Assembly: GCF_004337985.1 (NCBI RefSeq)
Contig: NC_043743.1
Span: 4,108,580 to 4,172,579 of the forward strand
Direction of reading: 5' to 3'
Source of the DNA: Pyricularia pennisetigena
Taxonomy: Eukaryota > Ascomycota > Sordariomycetes > Magnaporthales > Pyriculariaceae
Length of the DNA stretch: 64,000 nt
Positions 20,955 to 31,514 of the stretch are shown here, piece after piece (position 1 is the first letter of the stretch; each line of letters opens with the position of its first letter). A program made the position numbers and the translations under genes. The notes beneath the pieces were generated by a model. It saw nothing but the letters and a program-made list of their open reading frames with translations. It was not told the origin of the DNA and did no database searches.

Positions 20955-23599
20955 TTTCAGGGATAAAGACGGGTCTGAAGGATGTTCCTTGTGTTTTGCG
21001 CTCTTGCCTTTGGTGTCTATAATGCAACGATGGCCAGAAATTACACAAAACAGTTCGGGGAGGGGCAGGGAGAGCGTCACGAAAAGGAACGGCAGGGAGA
21101 AGAGAATCCCAAAATACTGATGATGGCGACCATCAAAAACCCGATTGGAAGCGGTGGCGTGGACCAAGTGAGGTAGATGACCGCCAAGAGTAATGAGCTA
21201 ATATAGGTGCTTTGGAGGTAGGGTGAGGTGTGTACCGGGGGAAAGGGGGGGGGAAAAAAAGTAGTAGACAAATTCAAGAACTCTAGGATTCCCTCGTCTG
21301 CCCCAAATCCCAATCAAGAAGCCACTCGGCCGACGGGTTCAGGGACCCCTCCCCCCATGTTCACTAGCGCAGCGTAAGGAAAAATTAACGAACTCCATCG
21401 CGGGCGGACCGAGTCTGACTGAGTCTTTTAGTTGTCGCGGCGACATCGAAGGGTAAAATGGTGCAAGACAAAAAAAAAAAAAAAAGGCGCGTTTATTGAA
21501 GTGAGGTGGGGCGGGGTAAAAAAAGAATCTTGACAGGGAGAGGTGCTTGAGAATTTGGTCTAATCACAGCCTAGCGATCGCTGCCATTGCGGGTACCGAC
21601 GGGAGCTTATCTCTCAAAGACTGGGTGGACCCGACGGAAAATAACCTTTTATTCCTTGTGCGCTCAGTACAGTACAGTACCGCAGTTGTATGTAAAATAA
21701 GCGATTGATGGCCACTATTGGCTTTCAATCGCTTCATTTTCTTTTTTTATTGTTGAATTTCGAATCAGCTTTGCTGTCTTTGATCCCTCACTGCCGCAAC
21801 CCGTACCACTACTATAGACGGTAACATCATACTCACTTCATCTAGGGCAGGGGCATCGCCCACTTTCCTAAGCAAGATCGGTAATCTAGTGCCCCTCTTT
21901 TTCCAGATCGGGGTCCACATTTTGCCTCGAGCAAATATGTTTGTTATACATGGTGGGCATTTATATAAGGGGAGCCATATAGGGAGGGTATAGCATCGAT
22001 TTGGCAACTGTGTAAATATTTCCTACGGAGTATTGAAGGAAACCGAGCAAGCAAAGACATGAACGTTATCGGATAAAAGGAAAAGGGGAACAATCAACAC
22101 AAGAAATTTAAGCCAAGGAAAGAAAAAAAAAAAAAAAAGAGGGAAAATACTTGTCGTATTATATCCGGTGTCGGTCCGGATGAGCGAACGAGCATCCCAT
22201 GGACCTCATCCAATCCTTACAGAGTAAGGCCCTGTACCTTATGGTATTGAAATTCGCCTTGGTCGGCCATCTCAACTGCGAAGCTCTTGCGAGCCAGATT
22301 AAGCCTTGGCAACAGAGATTATGATAATTGTGTGGTCTTTGTTCCTTGATTCTAGGCATGTACAGCTTCAAAAAAAAAGAAAAGAAAAGAAAAAAAAGGC
22401 ACAGTTAAACCCGGCATGGTTGACGGGAATCGGGATTTGTACAAGCCAAACATCCGCAACTTTGCACAGCCACTGTTATTTTTGGTTACAGCTTATCTTC
22501 TGTTTCTTCCTTTTCATTCTTGGATGTCGATTCGACTCCAGGTTCTGTGACTATAGTGCATGTTTACCAAGAGATGCCACGTCCGTTAAATGTTCAACAC
22601 TTGTCAGTGGTAATGACTACGCTGTCCTATCAAACTGCCCAAACTGGTCACGAACCACCAAAGCATTTGAACCCTTGCCGACGTCCGCTCTATTTTAGCC
22701 GCGTCCGCCTAAAAACCAAGCGTTCGGAATAACCCACGCGGCTCTTATACTGCCGTAGCGTTCCCCACCCAACTCTTTCTCCTCCTTTCCGCCAATCCCG
22801 CCAAAAATCTTAGCACGTTACAAAACAGCCCGCTTCATGACAAAATATCCGTACCGGGTTCCCCTTGAGCCTTTTCGTCCGATGAGTCCCTTTCCGTACC
22901 AAACTTTTGGCTCACCCCCTGACGCTATCGCTGGTCAGGACAGATTTGCCTAATTACTCGAATTCGTAGCCGTTCGTACCGGCACGTTTCGAGGGACAAT
23001 GTCGTGAGGAAACATTCGAGTCTCTGATGAATGTTAAGGCTTTACAGGATCCACAGGCTAGAGAATATAAGCTTTCCGTCTAGGTAATCGAGTTGAGCAC
23101 GAACCAGCAATTTTTAAAAGTCATGGTTGAATCCATCCGGCCCATGCCATCTATACTCGCTGCCATATCGATCAACGCCTCCAACAAAAAGCCTCGGTGC
23201 TCGAGGGACGCCCACAAGCAACTCCCCAACAACAGAATCATCTAGGCCCGTCGCACAAAGACCCGGGAGCTCGTTCAACCACTCAGGCGTGCCGCATTAG
23301 AAATGATCTCATTACAAGTTTTCCATGTCTTGTCAAAGTGATCCGTGGTTGTCGCAATCTGCATCAAACAAAGGCAATATGCGTTTCTTCGGAAGCTCTC
23401 CCGAAATTGATATTGCATACAGCCCGTCCGCCTGGCCTATTTGGGCACCAGATGAGGAAACGTGACGGCGGCTGTCATTGCAGTGGATGTTCAGTGCTGA
23501 ATAAAAGGCGGATGTGTCGCATTCCACAAAGAAGAACGAAAAAATTCGTTATGTTATATGAAATATTTGTCAAGCCCTCCTAGGCCCCCTTAATCAAAA
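20955..23599. other. Long intergenic region
   Basis: There is about 2.6 kb without a supported gene. It contains G-rich and A-rich runs (21239-21260, 21470-21485, 22122-22138, 22371-22397) and a GTACAGTACAGTAC repeat at about 21667-21680. Open frames of 60-130 codons lack domains or coding-like composition. Confidence 0.45.
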
Positions 23600-24482
23600 A
23601 TGCGAAGCTTCTTGTACGCAGTGGGAGTCGCGACTCTTCTGCACCGAGGTCTGTGGTTTCCTAAGGAACGACATTTTGCTGATATGTTCAAGAAGAAAAG
23701 AAAAAAAGACACTAACCCCAGATCAATCCTCACTCGTGCAGCCCTTGGCCAGGAATCGGTCCAGTACGAAGATGCCTTGACCGGCTTCACATTTTCTCGA
23801 TATGACAGCGGCAGAGCTGTGTCCTTTGGCATCGCCATCCCGGGCAACGTCACCGGCGGCGAGCCCTACGACGCCGTGATCCAAATGACGGCAAGCAAGG
23901 ACATTGGCTGGTACGGCATAGCCTGGGGCGGATCCATGACGTACAACCCCATATCCTTGGCCTATCCGAACGGCGACGACGTGACTTTGAGCTCGCGCAT
24001 GGCTTTGTAAGTCTCTTACTTTTTTTATTTACTTTTTTTTCTTTAGAATCCGACTTGATCATGAAATGAGATACAAAGAAAAAAAAAAAGGGGGACAAGA
24101 CCCTTCTTTCTGATTCCCATTCTTCGGTAGCGGCTACTTCCCTCCAGTCATCTATCCAGACGCCACCCACCAAGTCCTGCCCACCGGCACCTTTGTCAAC
24201 GCGACGCATTGGCAAGTCACGGCGAGGTGTACGGGCTGCACGCAGTGGGGAGACGATGACATCGGCATCACCTACCTGGACCCGAGCGAGGACCAGTATC
24301 TAGCATTTGCCCTCTCCACAACGCCCGTCGACAATCCGGCCGACCCCGAGTCGTCCTTTAGCATCCATTCGCAGACGGGACACTTTGTTCTAAACTTTGC
24401 TCTAGGTGCCAATGAGGATTTTGAAGATCTCGTACAAGAGAATTTGGGGGAGCAGGATGCGGTCGAGGGTGGCAGGAGGTAA
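23600..24482 (+). CDS. Secreted stand-alone AA8 cytochrome b-type protein
   Basis: Exons 23600-23648, 23742-24006 and 24131-24482 give 221 aa. Residues 1-20 are a signal peptide (hydrophobic core YAVGVATLL). The rest is a cellobiose-dehydrogenase-type cytochrome domain (AA8, iron reductase domain). It opens YEDALTGFTFSRY, has AWGGSM with Met82 as the likely haem ligand, THWQVTARCTGCTQW with the Cys pair, and SSFSIHSQTGHFVLNF where His184 (or His189) would be the second ligand. There is no CBM1 and no GMC dehydrogenase, so it is a lone electron-transfer module that could reduce a lytic polysaccharide monooxygenase or iron. The first intron is inferred: the donor GTCTGT is weak, the length is 93 bp (3n) and it has no in-frame stop, so retention would insert 31 residues (many Lys) after the signal peptide. 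Confidence 0.8.
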
Positions 24483-25742
24483 TGATCTGTTAAGGACGGC
24501 GTGGACGCTTTGGCATGATTGTCAAGCGGGGGGGGNNNNNNNNNNNNNNNNNNNNNNNNNNNNNNNNNNNNNNNNNNNNNNNNNNNNNNNNNNNNNNNNN
24601 NNNNNNNNNNNNNNNNNNNNNGGGGGGGGGGGCGCAACATAAACTACTGTGGAGGATAAAAGGATATGTAATAAAATATCGCCGTCCGTCGCCGAGAAAA
24701 TGCAGCGATTTTGAGTTGAGTGACGCCTGAGCAATCATTGGGACTTTTGAGATTTTAATTGCCCAAACACACCAGCGGCAGGTCCTTCCCCTTTGCGGCA
24801 GCACGTATAGCGCCGGACGCAATGGGAAAAAGGCGACCAAAGAACCTCTTATGAGGTCGCTCAAGGTCTGGTGGTGATATGTCTTGACAGAAACTTAAGA
24901 TGCGTTGAAATATCCGAAACCGTGTAAGACTGTGAGTCGAATCAAGATTAAAGAAAAGTTGGGTTGCGGTCCATCTCGACGTTGTTAGTGTCTATGTTCA
25001 CAAAGTTAGTGTTTTCAGAAGACACAACAGATGCGTGATCCATTCTGAGACAAAAGATGCCAAGATGTATGGTGGTATCACATTTTTGTCCCTGGCACTC
25101 TATTCTTTATTTCGACATATCGAATGTGATTGCCCAAACAAAGTTAGCCGCACAAGACTCCGCATAATGAGAACATAGTCATGCAAGATGATGAGAAATA
25201 TGATCAAGTTGGTCAGGGTGGAGTTGCGGCGAAAGACACCGCTGGTCGCTAGCCAAGTCAAGATTGGCGTAGCAGCGACCTCAGACCCAAGCAGAGTATG
25301 CCTGTAACGCCTCTATCGTGAACCCTAAAATAATACATCGCATCTCGTGCGACCAGAACCTAGTAACTGTGAGTGTCGAGATTGTCAGTAAAGAGCGGTC
25401 GCAAATTGCAGCCCGAGTTGCTCATGCGCGGATGCATGAGCAGATGAACCGGCGGAAGAAAGCGCTGTATGCGAGTCAAGTTCCCATAGGAAGCCGATCA
25501 TCAGCTTTTGGCGAGACTTGCCTCAGAATAACACCACGGCCTGGACACAGTCCTTTTTTTGAATGGCCTCAACACCAAGCAATGCACCCAAAGTACATTT
25601 ACCATAGAACGCCAAAACCTCCCCCTCCAATCGTGACAGTCATGATGAAAGCCATGGCCAATGAATTATATAGTGGAAACAAGATCAAAATGGCAATTTC
25701 AAAACCCGGTGGGATGACTGAAATAACTTTCGTCCTCGAGCT
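24483..25742. other. Intergenic region with poly-G gap
   Basis: This region contains the assembly gap, then about 1.1 kb of moderate-GC sequence up to the 3' end of the Trf4-like gene. An open frame at 25318-25782 lies opposite that 3' end and shows no domain. Confidence 0.5.
24528..24632. other. Assembly gap (86 N) inside a poly-G tract
   Basis: Eight G precede and eleven G follow a run of 86 N (24536-24621). The gap probably reflects failure to sequence through a long G homopolymer rather than missing complex sequence. It starts about 50 bp after the AA8 stop codon. Confidence 0.95.
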
Positions 25743-28045
25743 TCAGCGACGGGTCGACCTCTGCCAAAGTTTATACAGGTGATCGCGCTGATCTTCAAAT
25801 GAGGTGTAGTTGCCTCCAAATATGGGCTCAAGGAGGCTCGAAAATGCCTGCTTCTTAGGCGAGCGGGCCAGCGTGGCAACGCGCTCACGCAGAAGATCGT
25901 AGGCCTGAGAGAAGGCCGCCTTGATGGTACGGATATTGCCGGAACCGCCTGAGATGTCATTCTCGGGATTGTTCGGGTCGATGATGGACAAACGGTCCGT
26001 ATTCCTATAGACGATATTTGTGACTTGGCTCTAGAACAGATGGAACCAGTTCGCGGTCAGTTTTCGATACAAATATTCTCTTGCATAGTGTACATGCGCG
26101 ACCAAGCGATCACATACCTTGGGAATGTAACGTGGAGGGTTCATGCTGATGGCTACACGGTCGTAGTTAAATCTGTTTCCGTACAGATCAAAGAACCGCA
26201 ACAGTAGTTGGCCCAGATGATTTTCGGGAGTCATGGAGCGACTCTGAACGTCCGGACTCAGCTGCAGCATGCTCACGACCAGGCAGATAACAGTAGTACC
26301 ACCGATGCCGCCGTTCGCTGGCTCGTTGAGGCCGCGCATGGCCAAAAAGTGTTTGATGCACGTGACGAGGACCGGCATGTCGGGGAACTGTTCACGCCAA
26401 GCCAGGAACGTCTCGATTGCGCGGATACCGGTTATATTTTCAAACGAGATGTCGACCTTGAGGCCCGTCCGACTGTCGACGTACTTGACCAGAGGGACGC
26501 GAGCCTTTGAGATCTTTTCGACGTGGTTGTCAACGGCAAGCTGCTTACGCTCAATAAAGGCGCCAAACTTGAAGACGTGATTTTTGCTAGAATATCGAGC
26601 GGCGCGACCATTCATGTATGAGTCGGAACAAAAGACAAGATCCATGTCACCAGTGGGCAGGTAAAGGCTGGACTTGAATGAACCAAATGGATAGACGGTC
26701 GCATCACGGTACTGTGAGTTCCTGATCAGCTTGGCCAGCTCATCGACAAGTCCTTGCCGGAGCTTCTCCTCAAAATCACGAGGTTTGGCATAGTTGTAAA
26801 AGTCGACAATCTCCTTGTGAAGCCTGAGCAAAGTTAGTAAATGTGAGAAGAAGTAAAAAGCAAAAGGCGAGCACGGTATCGAGAGCCAAGTCAATTAATT
26901 GCTCAATCAACTTACCAAACTCCGCCATCCCGACAGTCGGAGTGATCGGTAGTGACCCACGGACACGTGTTCATGCCTTTGGATGGCTGCCACTCCTTGA
27001 CGATGCCGCCGGCTCCCATCTTGGTGGTGTGCTTTTTCAACTTGGAATGTTCGGGCACTTTGATCTCGTCGTCAAAGGTACGCTTCCTGCTTCCCAAGTC
27101 GTTCGAGGGTGCGAGGTTGGCGGGGTTGGTGTAACCTTGACGCCTTAGATCGCTTTCGGAAGGTGTGTGCGCAGAACTCAAACTTGGAGCATCTGCAGTT
27201 TTAGACGCGACTAGCACTTCTCCGTCGTCGGTATCATCTTGCGCCTGTCTCTTTCCTCGCTCAAATGTCTCTGATTGTGACTCTTCATCTTCATCCTCGT
27301 CATCCTCGCTGTCGTCAAAATTGCACGAAATGAAATCGGCCGCCTCGGCTGGGACCTCTGCCTTGTTGACCACCGCAGGCTGCACCCTTGCCTTGCGGAT
27401 GAGCTGCACTACGTCCTTTCTCTTGGTCTGCGTACTGTCTGGCGGCGGCGCTGCCGTGTAGGGGTCCGGATTCGACCACTTGGGTGCGCTGTTCGCTGTC
27501 GTGTCTTCGCTTCCATTCAGTCGCCGCTTCTTCTTGCTGGGAACCCCGCCGTCTTCGCTGTCCGAGATGTCCATCTCAGCCTCTTCGCTGTCTGAAAGCT
27601 CGTCGAGCGCTCGGTACGTCACACCACTGGCAGATGTTGCAAACGAGAGCTCCTTGTTATCGTCGTGCGTCGCGCTGAGGATTGGACGATCCGCTGCGAG
27701 TTTGCGCCAGGGTTGGGAATAGCCTCCCCGAGACGAACGGTATCCGCGGTTGTCCCTACGGTCGCGTCGATGGTCTCTGCCGCCTGACCAGCGACCACCA
27801 GCCCGACCGGCATCGTCAAAGCGCGGCGTGTCAGAGATGCCCGCAGGCTTGTCGAACCGGAAGCTGAAGTTGCCCTGCGGGGGTTTGAAGCTATCGTAGC
27901 CAGGCGGTGGCGGGTGGTAGGAATCGGATGCACGGTAGTCGCGACCAGACTGAGAGGGAGGCGGCGGGCGGTATGTGTTTGATCGTGAGTCGTAGGAATC
28001 ATTCCTGCGACGGTCGCCGCTGTTGCGCGACTGTCTGTATGACAT
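25743..28045 (-). CDS. Trf4/5-type non-canonical poly(A) polymerase
   Basis: Exons 28045-26916, 26823-26118 and 26030-25743 (introns of 92 and 87 bp) encode 707 aa. The start is the ATG at 28045. Residues 1-376 are disordered: an Arg/Gly/Tyr/Pro-rich N-terminus, then acidic clusters and a basic KKKRR patch that may be nuclear targeting. The catalytic part begins WLHKEIVDFYNY. The nucleotidyltransferase motif FGSFKSSLYLPTGDMDLVF carries Asp436 and Asp438; the third carboxylate is in LKVDISF (Asp501). The PAP-associated region (ENHLGQLLLRFFDLYG to NPPRYIPK) straddles the second splice. In yeast, Trf4/5 with Air1/2 and Mtr4 form TRAMP, which adds short A-tails to nuclear RNAs for exosome decay (Cid14 in fission yeast). 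This assignment follows from family similarity. Confidence 0.9.
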
Positions 28046-28990
28046 GGTCAACCTGACCTAAAGACGCTGCAACGAATGATCAGGCGATGACAATTAAGAT
28101 CGCTTATGAAGCAATTGAAAAGTGAAAATGTCTGCGTGACTTCTCGAGGTGAGGAACAAGAAGATGTTGAAGGCAGAGATGGGTGGAAATGCGCCTGCTG
28201 GATTGAAATCGCGATGACGCGCCCGCATGCGACAGGAAAAATTAAATCGCTTTCCAAGAAAAAAAAAGACAAAAATACCCTGGCAAATGCGGGTCAGATT
28301 CTAATATTGGGCCGAATTTACCAGGATACTACGGTACGATAGGCACATCATGTGACCTGGATGCGTGGGTGGAGTTATCCTCGCAAGGTAGGGCGTGGAA
28401 GATCCCAAGCTCCCCGATTCAGCATCCTGTTGCGTGGATATTTATATCAATCGGAAATCTCGACATAGATTCTTACTATCCGTACGTAAACGTCGCATCT
28501 CTGATGCTGACATCCACGCCTCTATGTTCACGATCAACTCAACTTCTTGCCTGTTGTGTTGTCGCCAGGCTGGTCTCTGAAACAACGAAGCTTGACGGGG
28601 ACTGGAAATTCATCCCACAAGACTTTTACCGTTTGGTTCGAAAGACTTCAAGGTATGGAAGCATACGCAGTCCAGATTATGAGTCAAATACCAAAAAGAA
28701 ACGCGCCATTTCACAAGATCATTCCTGCCAAAGCCAAACCTATGGGTATACTCTACAAGACCACAACTTTTGAGTTGAAGGGTGATTAGGGGAGATTAAA
28801 TTGTGCTTCAGCGTTACAGTAAGACAATGCTTCCATCACCGACATTTACCCAAATCCAGAGCATGATAGGAAAGCGGATATAAAAAAAACAGGAAAAAAA
28901 AACGACCTAACGGTACATAGAAGGTTTTAAATCTTATCGAGGGCGGCCCTGCTACCCTTGGACTCGAGATTCTTGTTATCCAAATGGGTA
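28046..28990. other. Intergenic region
   Basis: This is the promoter and leader of the Trf4-like gene on the minus strand, followed by unassigned sequence. Short A-runs lie near 28258-28267 and 28881-28902. No gene is supported. Confidence 0.45.
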
Positions 28991-30915
28991 TTTCAGCTAC
29001 TTTGGGGTGTGTCGCAAACGCGTCAAGTTTAGGGTAAACTGCAGACCCGATGCAACAAGCGACACCACAAGCGCGCAGTCTCTCGCAAAAGCATCCAGGC
29101 ATGCCGTTGAGCAGATTCTCGAAAAGCCAGCCTGTCGCCCCCGAAATATTCTTAAACTCAAGGTAGGGCCCATGCCCGGCAAACACAGGTCCCTGACCCT
29201 CACCCACAGCAGCCAGCTTCCTGTCCGTGGGCCCGCCGGAAATCGTAGCCCCGTCAAAAAGGTCACAAACGCCGCCTTTGCCCTAGCGACCTGCTCTTCG
29301 TCGCTTCCCGGCCGAGATTCACCGCTCGGGTCGGTACGTCATCGGGTCCGGGAAATGCGCCGCGCTGTGGTTGAGCGCGTAGATTCCCGTCGCTGCTTCC
29401 AACCCCATCGGGACAAACAAATCCGTCTGCTGCTCCTGGTGCTGTCGTTTCCGCCACCTACCTAACCATCTCCCGTTGCGGATCTCCAATGGACCTCCAG
29501 GTGGGGGAGGCTCAATCAACCCGGGAGCTTTTGTCAGTATTTCAGTCAGTCGATCTAAGCAAAAAAACAGGCCAAGCCTCGGGCGCAAGGGTACAGATAA
29601 AAAAATGAACGCACCTGCGACGATGAGCAGATTACTCTAGGCCCAGAGCTGTCACTAATCCAGCCGGTAGCCGGTATGGTCGTCTCTGCAGCTAGCAGAT
29701 TGGTGCAAATGTAAAGTTCGGCGTACCATCCTTATCACACCTCGCCCGCCGCGCCTCCATAATCTCACGGCTCTTCTGGACGAAGCGCAGACCTTTGTGC
29801 CTGGCTTCCGGGAAGAGGAAGCGATGGAGGCCCATGTCCTCTAGTTCCGGCGGCTGCATCAGGAACAAGAAGTGCCGCATCTGACCCGTGACAAATTCCA
29901 CGATCCAGTGGTTTTGTGCTGGCCGAAGGAGGTTGTAGAATGTGCCAAGGGCGATGTGCGACATGACTTCAAAGTCGACTTTTTCGCCTTTGAGCAGGTG
30001 GTTGAGATCAAACGTACTCGTTGACCCAAGGGAAGTGTACTATTTTGACGGCATGAGAATCAAGACTACACAACTTACACCACCGAGCCATATTCTTGGG
30101 CGCAACCCATTCATCATCCCGGCTAGGTTGAGCTGCTTCCCCGTCCTCTTTCTCCGGCATGAACGAACTGATCATGATCCTCGCCCAGTCCCTCAGCAAA
30201 AGTCAGTGCAGCAGAGCGCAGTTCGACGTCCACGGTTCGGATTTTGGCATCAGACAGACCTTGTTTTAGAATGCGGCGCTTCTTGCCGCGTGCTTGGTCG
30301 TCGAGAGTACCAATGGTGTTGTGGGCTCCCGGGACGAGTGACAAGCGCAGATAGGCCCTTGACTTGACAATATTGCTGTCGTGGCCGTATATTGCTACAT
30401 GCTTTTAGTTGGAAAATGCCCATTGTGATCATGAACAGAAGGAAAGAAGTGAGGATAGTTCAAGGTAAACAAGTCCCTTGCATTTCCACGCTGGCCCCGT
30501 GTTGATTACAATCCTGTTGGGAGCATATCTAATACCACCGCCTGGTGTACACTTCAACGTCATTAGCCTTCAGGGGCTTACCATACAGAAACCTACCATA
30601 TTTACAACGACATTGGTGAATACCAGTGTGTAAATCTCCAATGTATGTATGGTACACCGAGTAGCAGCTAGTCAACCTGGCCAGGAACGGGCCTGGGTAC
30701 TTCGTATAAGAACGGAAGCATAGACGGTAAGTGGCAACGCTGAGCAAGTAGATTAGAGAGCATATTTTGTGTTTGGAATCAGTGTAAAGTGTACCGGCCG
30801 ATACCAACACTTCTGCAATTACACTTACCACAAATACGGTAATTGCTGCGACGACAACAAAAGGCCCGAACTTGCTGCCCACCGGGAGTGACAGCTTCCG
30901 TGAAGACGCCATCAT
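28991..30915 (-). pseudogene. Cytochrome P450 pseudogene
   Basis: Separate frames in family order on the minus strand resemble one P450. An N-terminal membrane anchor followed by YTKYPGPFLARLTS and YIGDLH lies at 30915-30545. NRIVINT follows at about 30515. A SLVPGAHN...GKKRRIL..GLSDA segment is at 30340-30180. FEVMSHIALGTFYNLLRP through DMGLHRFLFPEA is at 29970-29790. An AAETT I-helix relic is near 29690. A TGIYALNH..HFPDP..YRPER segment is at 29400-29325. Several joins fit introns, but others need frameshifts, and a TAG interrupts the PR-rich segment before FVPxG. The region expected to hold the haem Cys reads FLTGLRFPAG with no Cys in place. The stretch between the mid-region and I-helix looks deleted. 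The gene is therefore judged dead; the class within P450s is not assigned. Confidence 0.75.
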
Positions 30916-31514
30916 GATTTTTTTTTTTTTACACACAATGCTTATTTGCGCCGCAGAATCGCAATCAGCTACAAATCGAGGAGATTTGTGAATGTAGATT
31001 AGCGTTAGTCTTTGCCGCAAGCGTCAACTCTTTCTGCTTCATACCCAAGAGAACGGCACCGCCTGCGTTTGTTCCGTTTGTCTTTGTGGTTATTGTAGTG
31101 GTCCAATGAGAAATCAGACAAAAGCCTCGCCGAGCGTTTCATTTGCAACACACTCTGGTAGACATGAGCGCCCGCCGGCTAAGCCGCAAGTGGAGTGATC
31201 CAGTCTCTTGAGATGAAGATATGCCAAGAGATTCTACTCTTAGAACACAGCCGTAAGGCATTGCAAAGGTTAAAAGAAGAAACTATATTCAGAGTTCTGG
31301 CCAAGGATTCACAAGTGCCGAAGAACCGCCATTCGTCGGAGGCGGGTTCGAGTCGGCATTGATAGAGTTTTTGGCCGTACACAAAAGCGAAATAGTTTCC
31401 ATCACTTGAAAAGGGGGTTATTATTTGTAGGCACCAAAAAAAGAAGAAAGAAAAAAAAAAAAAAAAAAAAAAAAACAGACGTAGCCGATCAGCTTGAACC
31501 GAACCAACTTCAAG
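30916..31514. other. Intergenic region with A-run
   Basis: About 600 bp separate the P450 relic and the FAD oxidase, which are divergently oriented. A poly-T run lies at 30920-30930 and a poly-A tract at 31451-31475, about 40 bp before the oxidase ATG. No other feature is visible. Confidence 0.5.

Noticed and set aside
23005..23070. CTGATGA near 23025 as a hammerhead ribozyme core
   Set aside because: No matching GAAA box or flanking stems at the required spacing.
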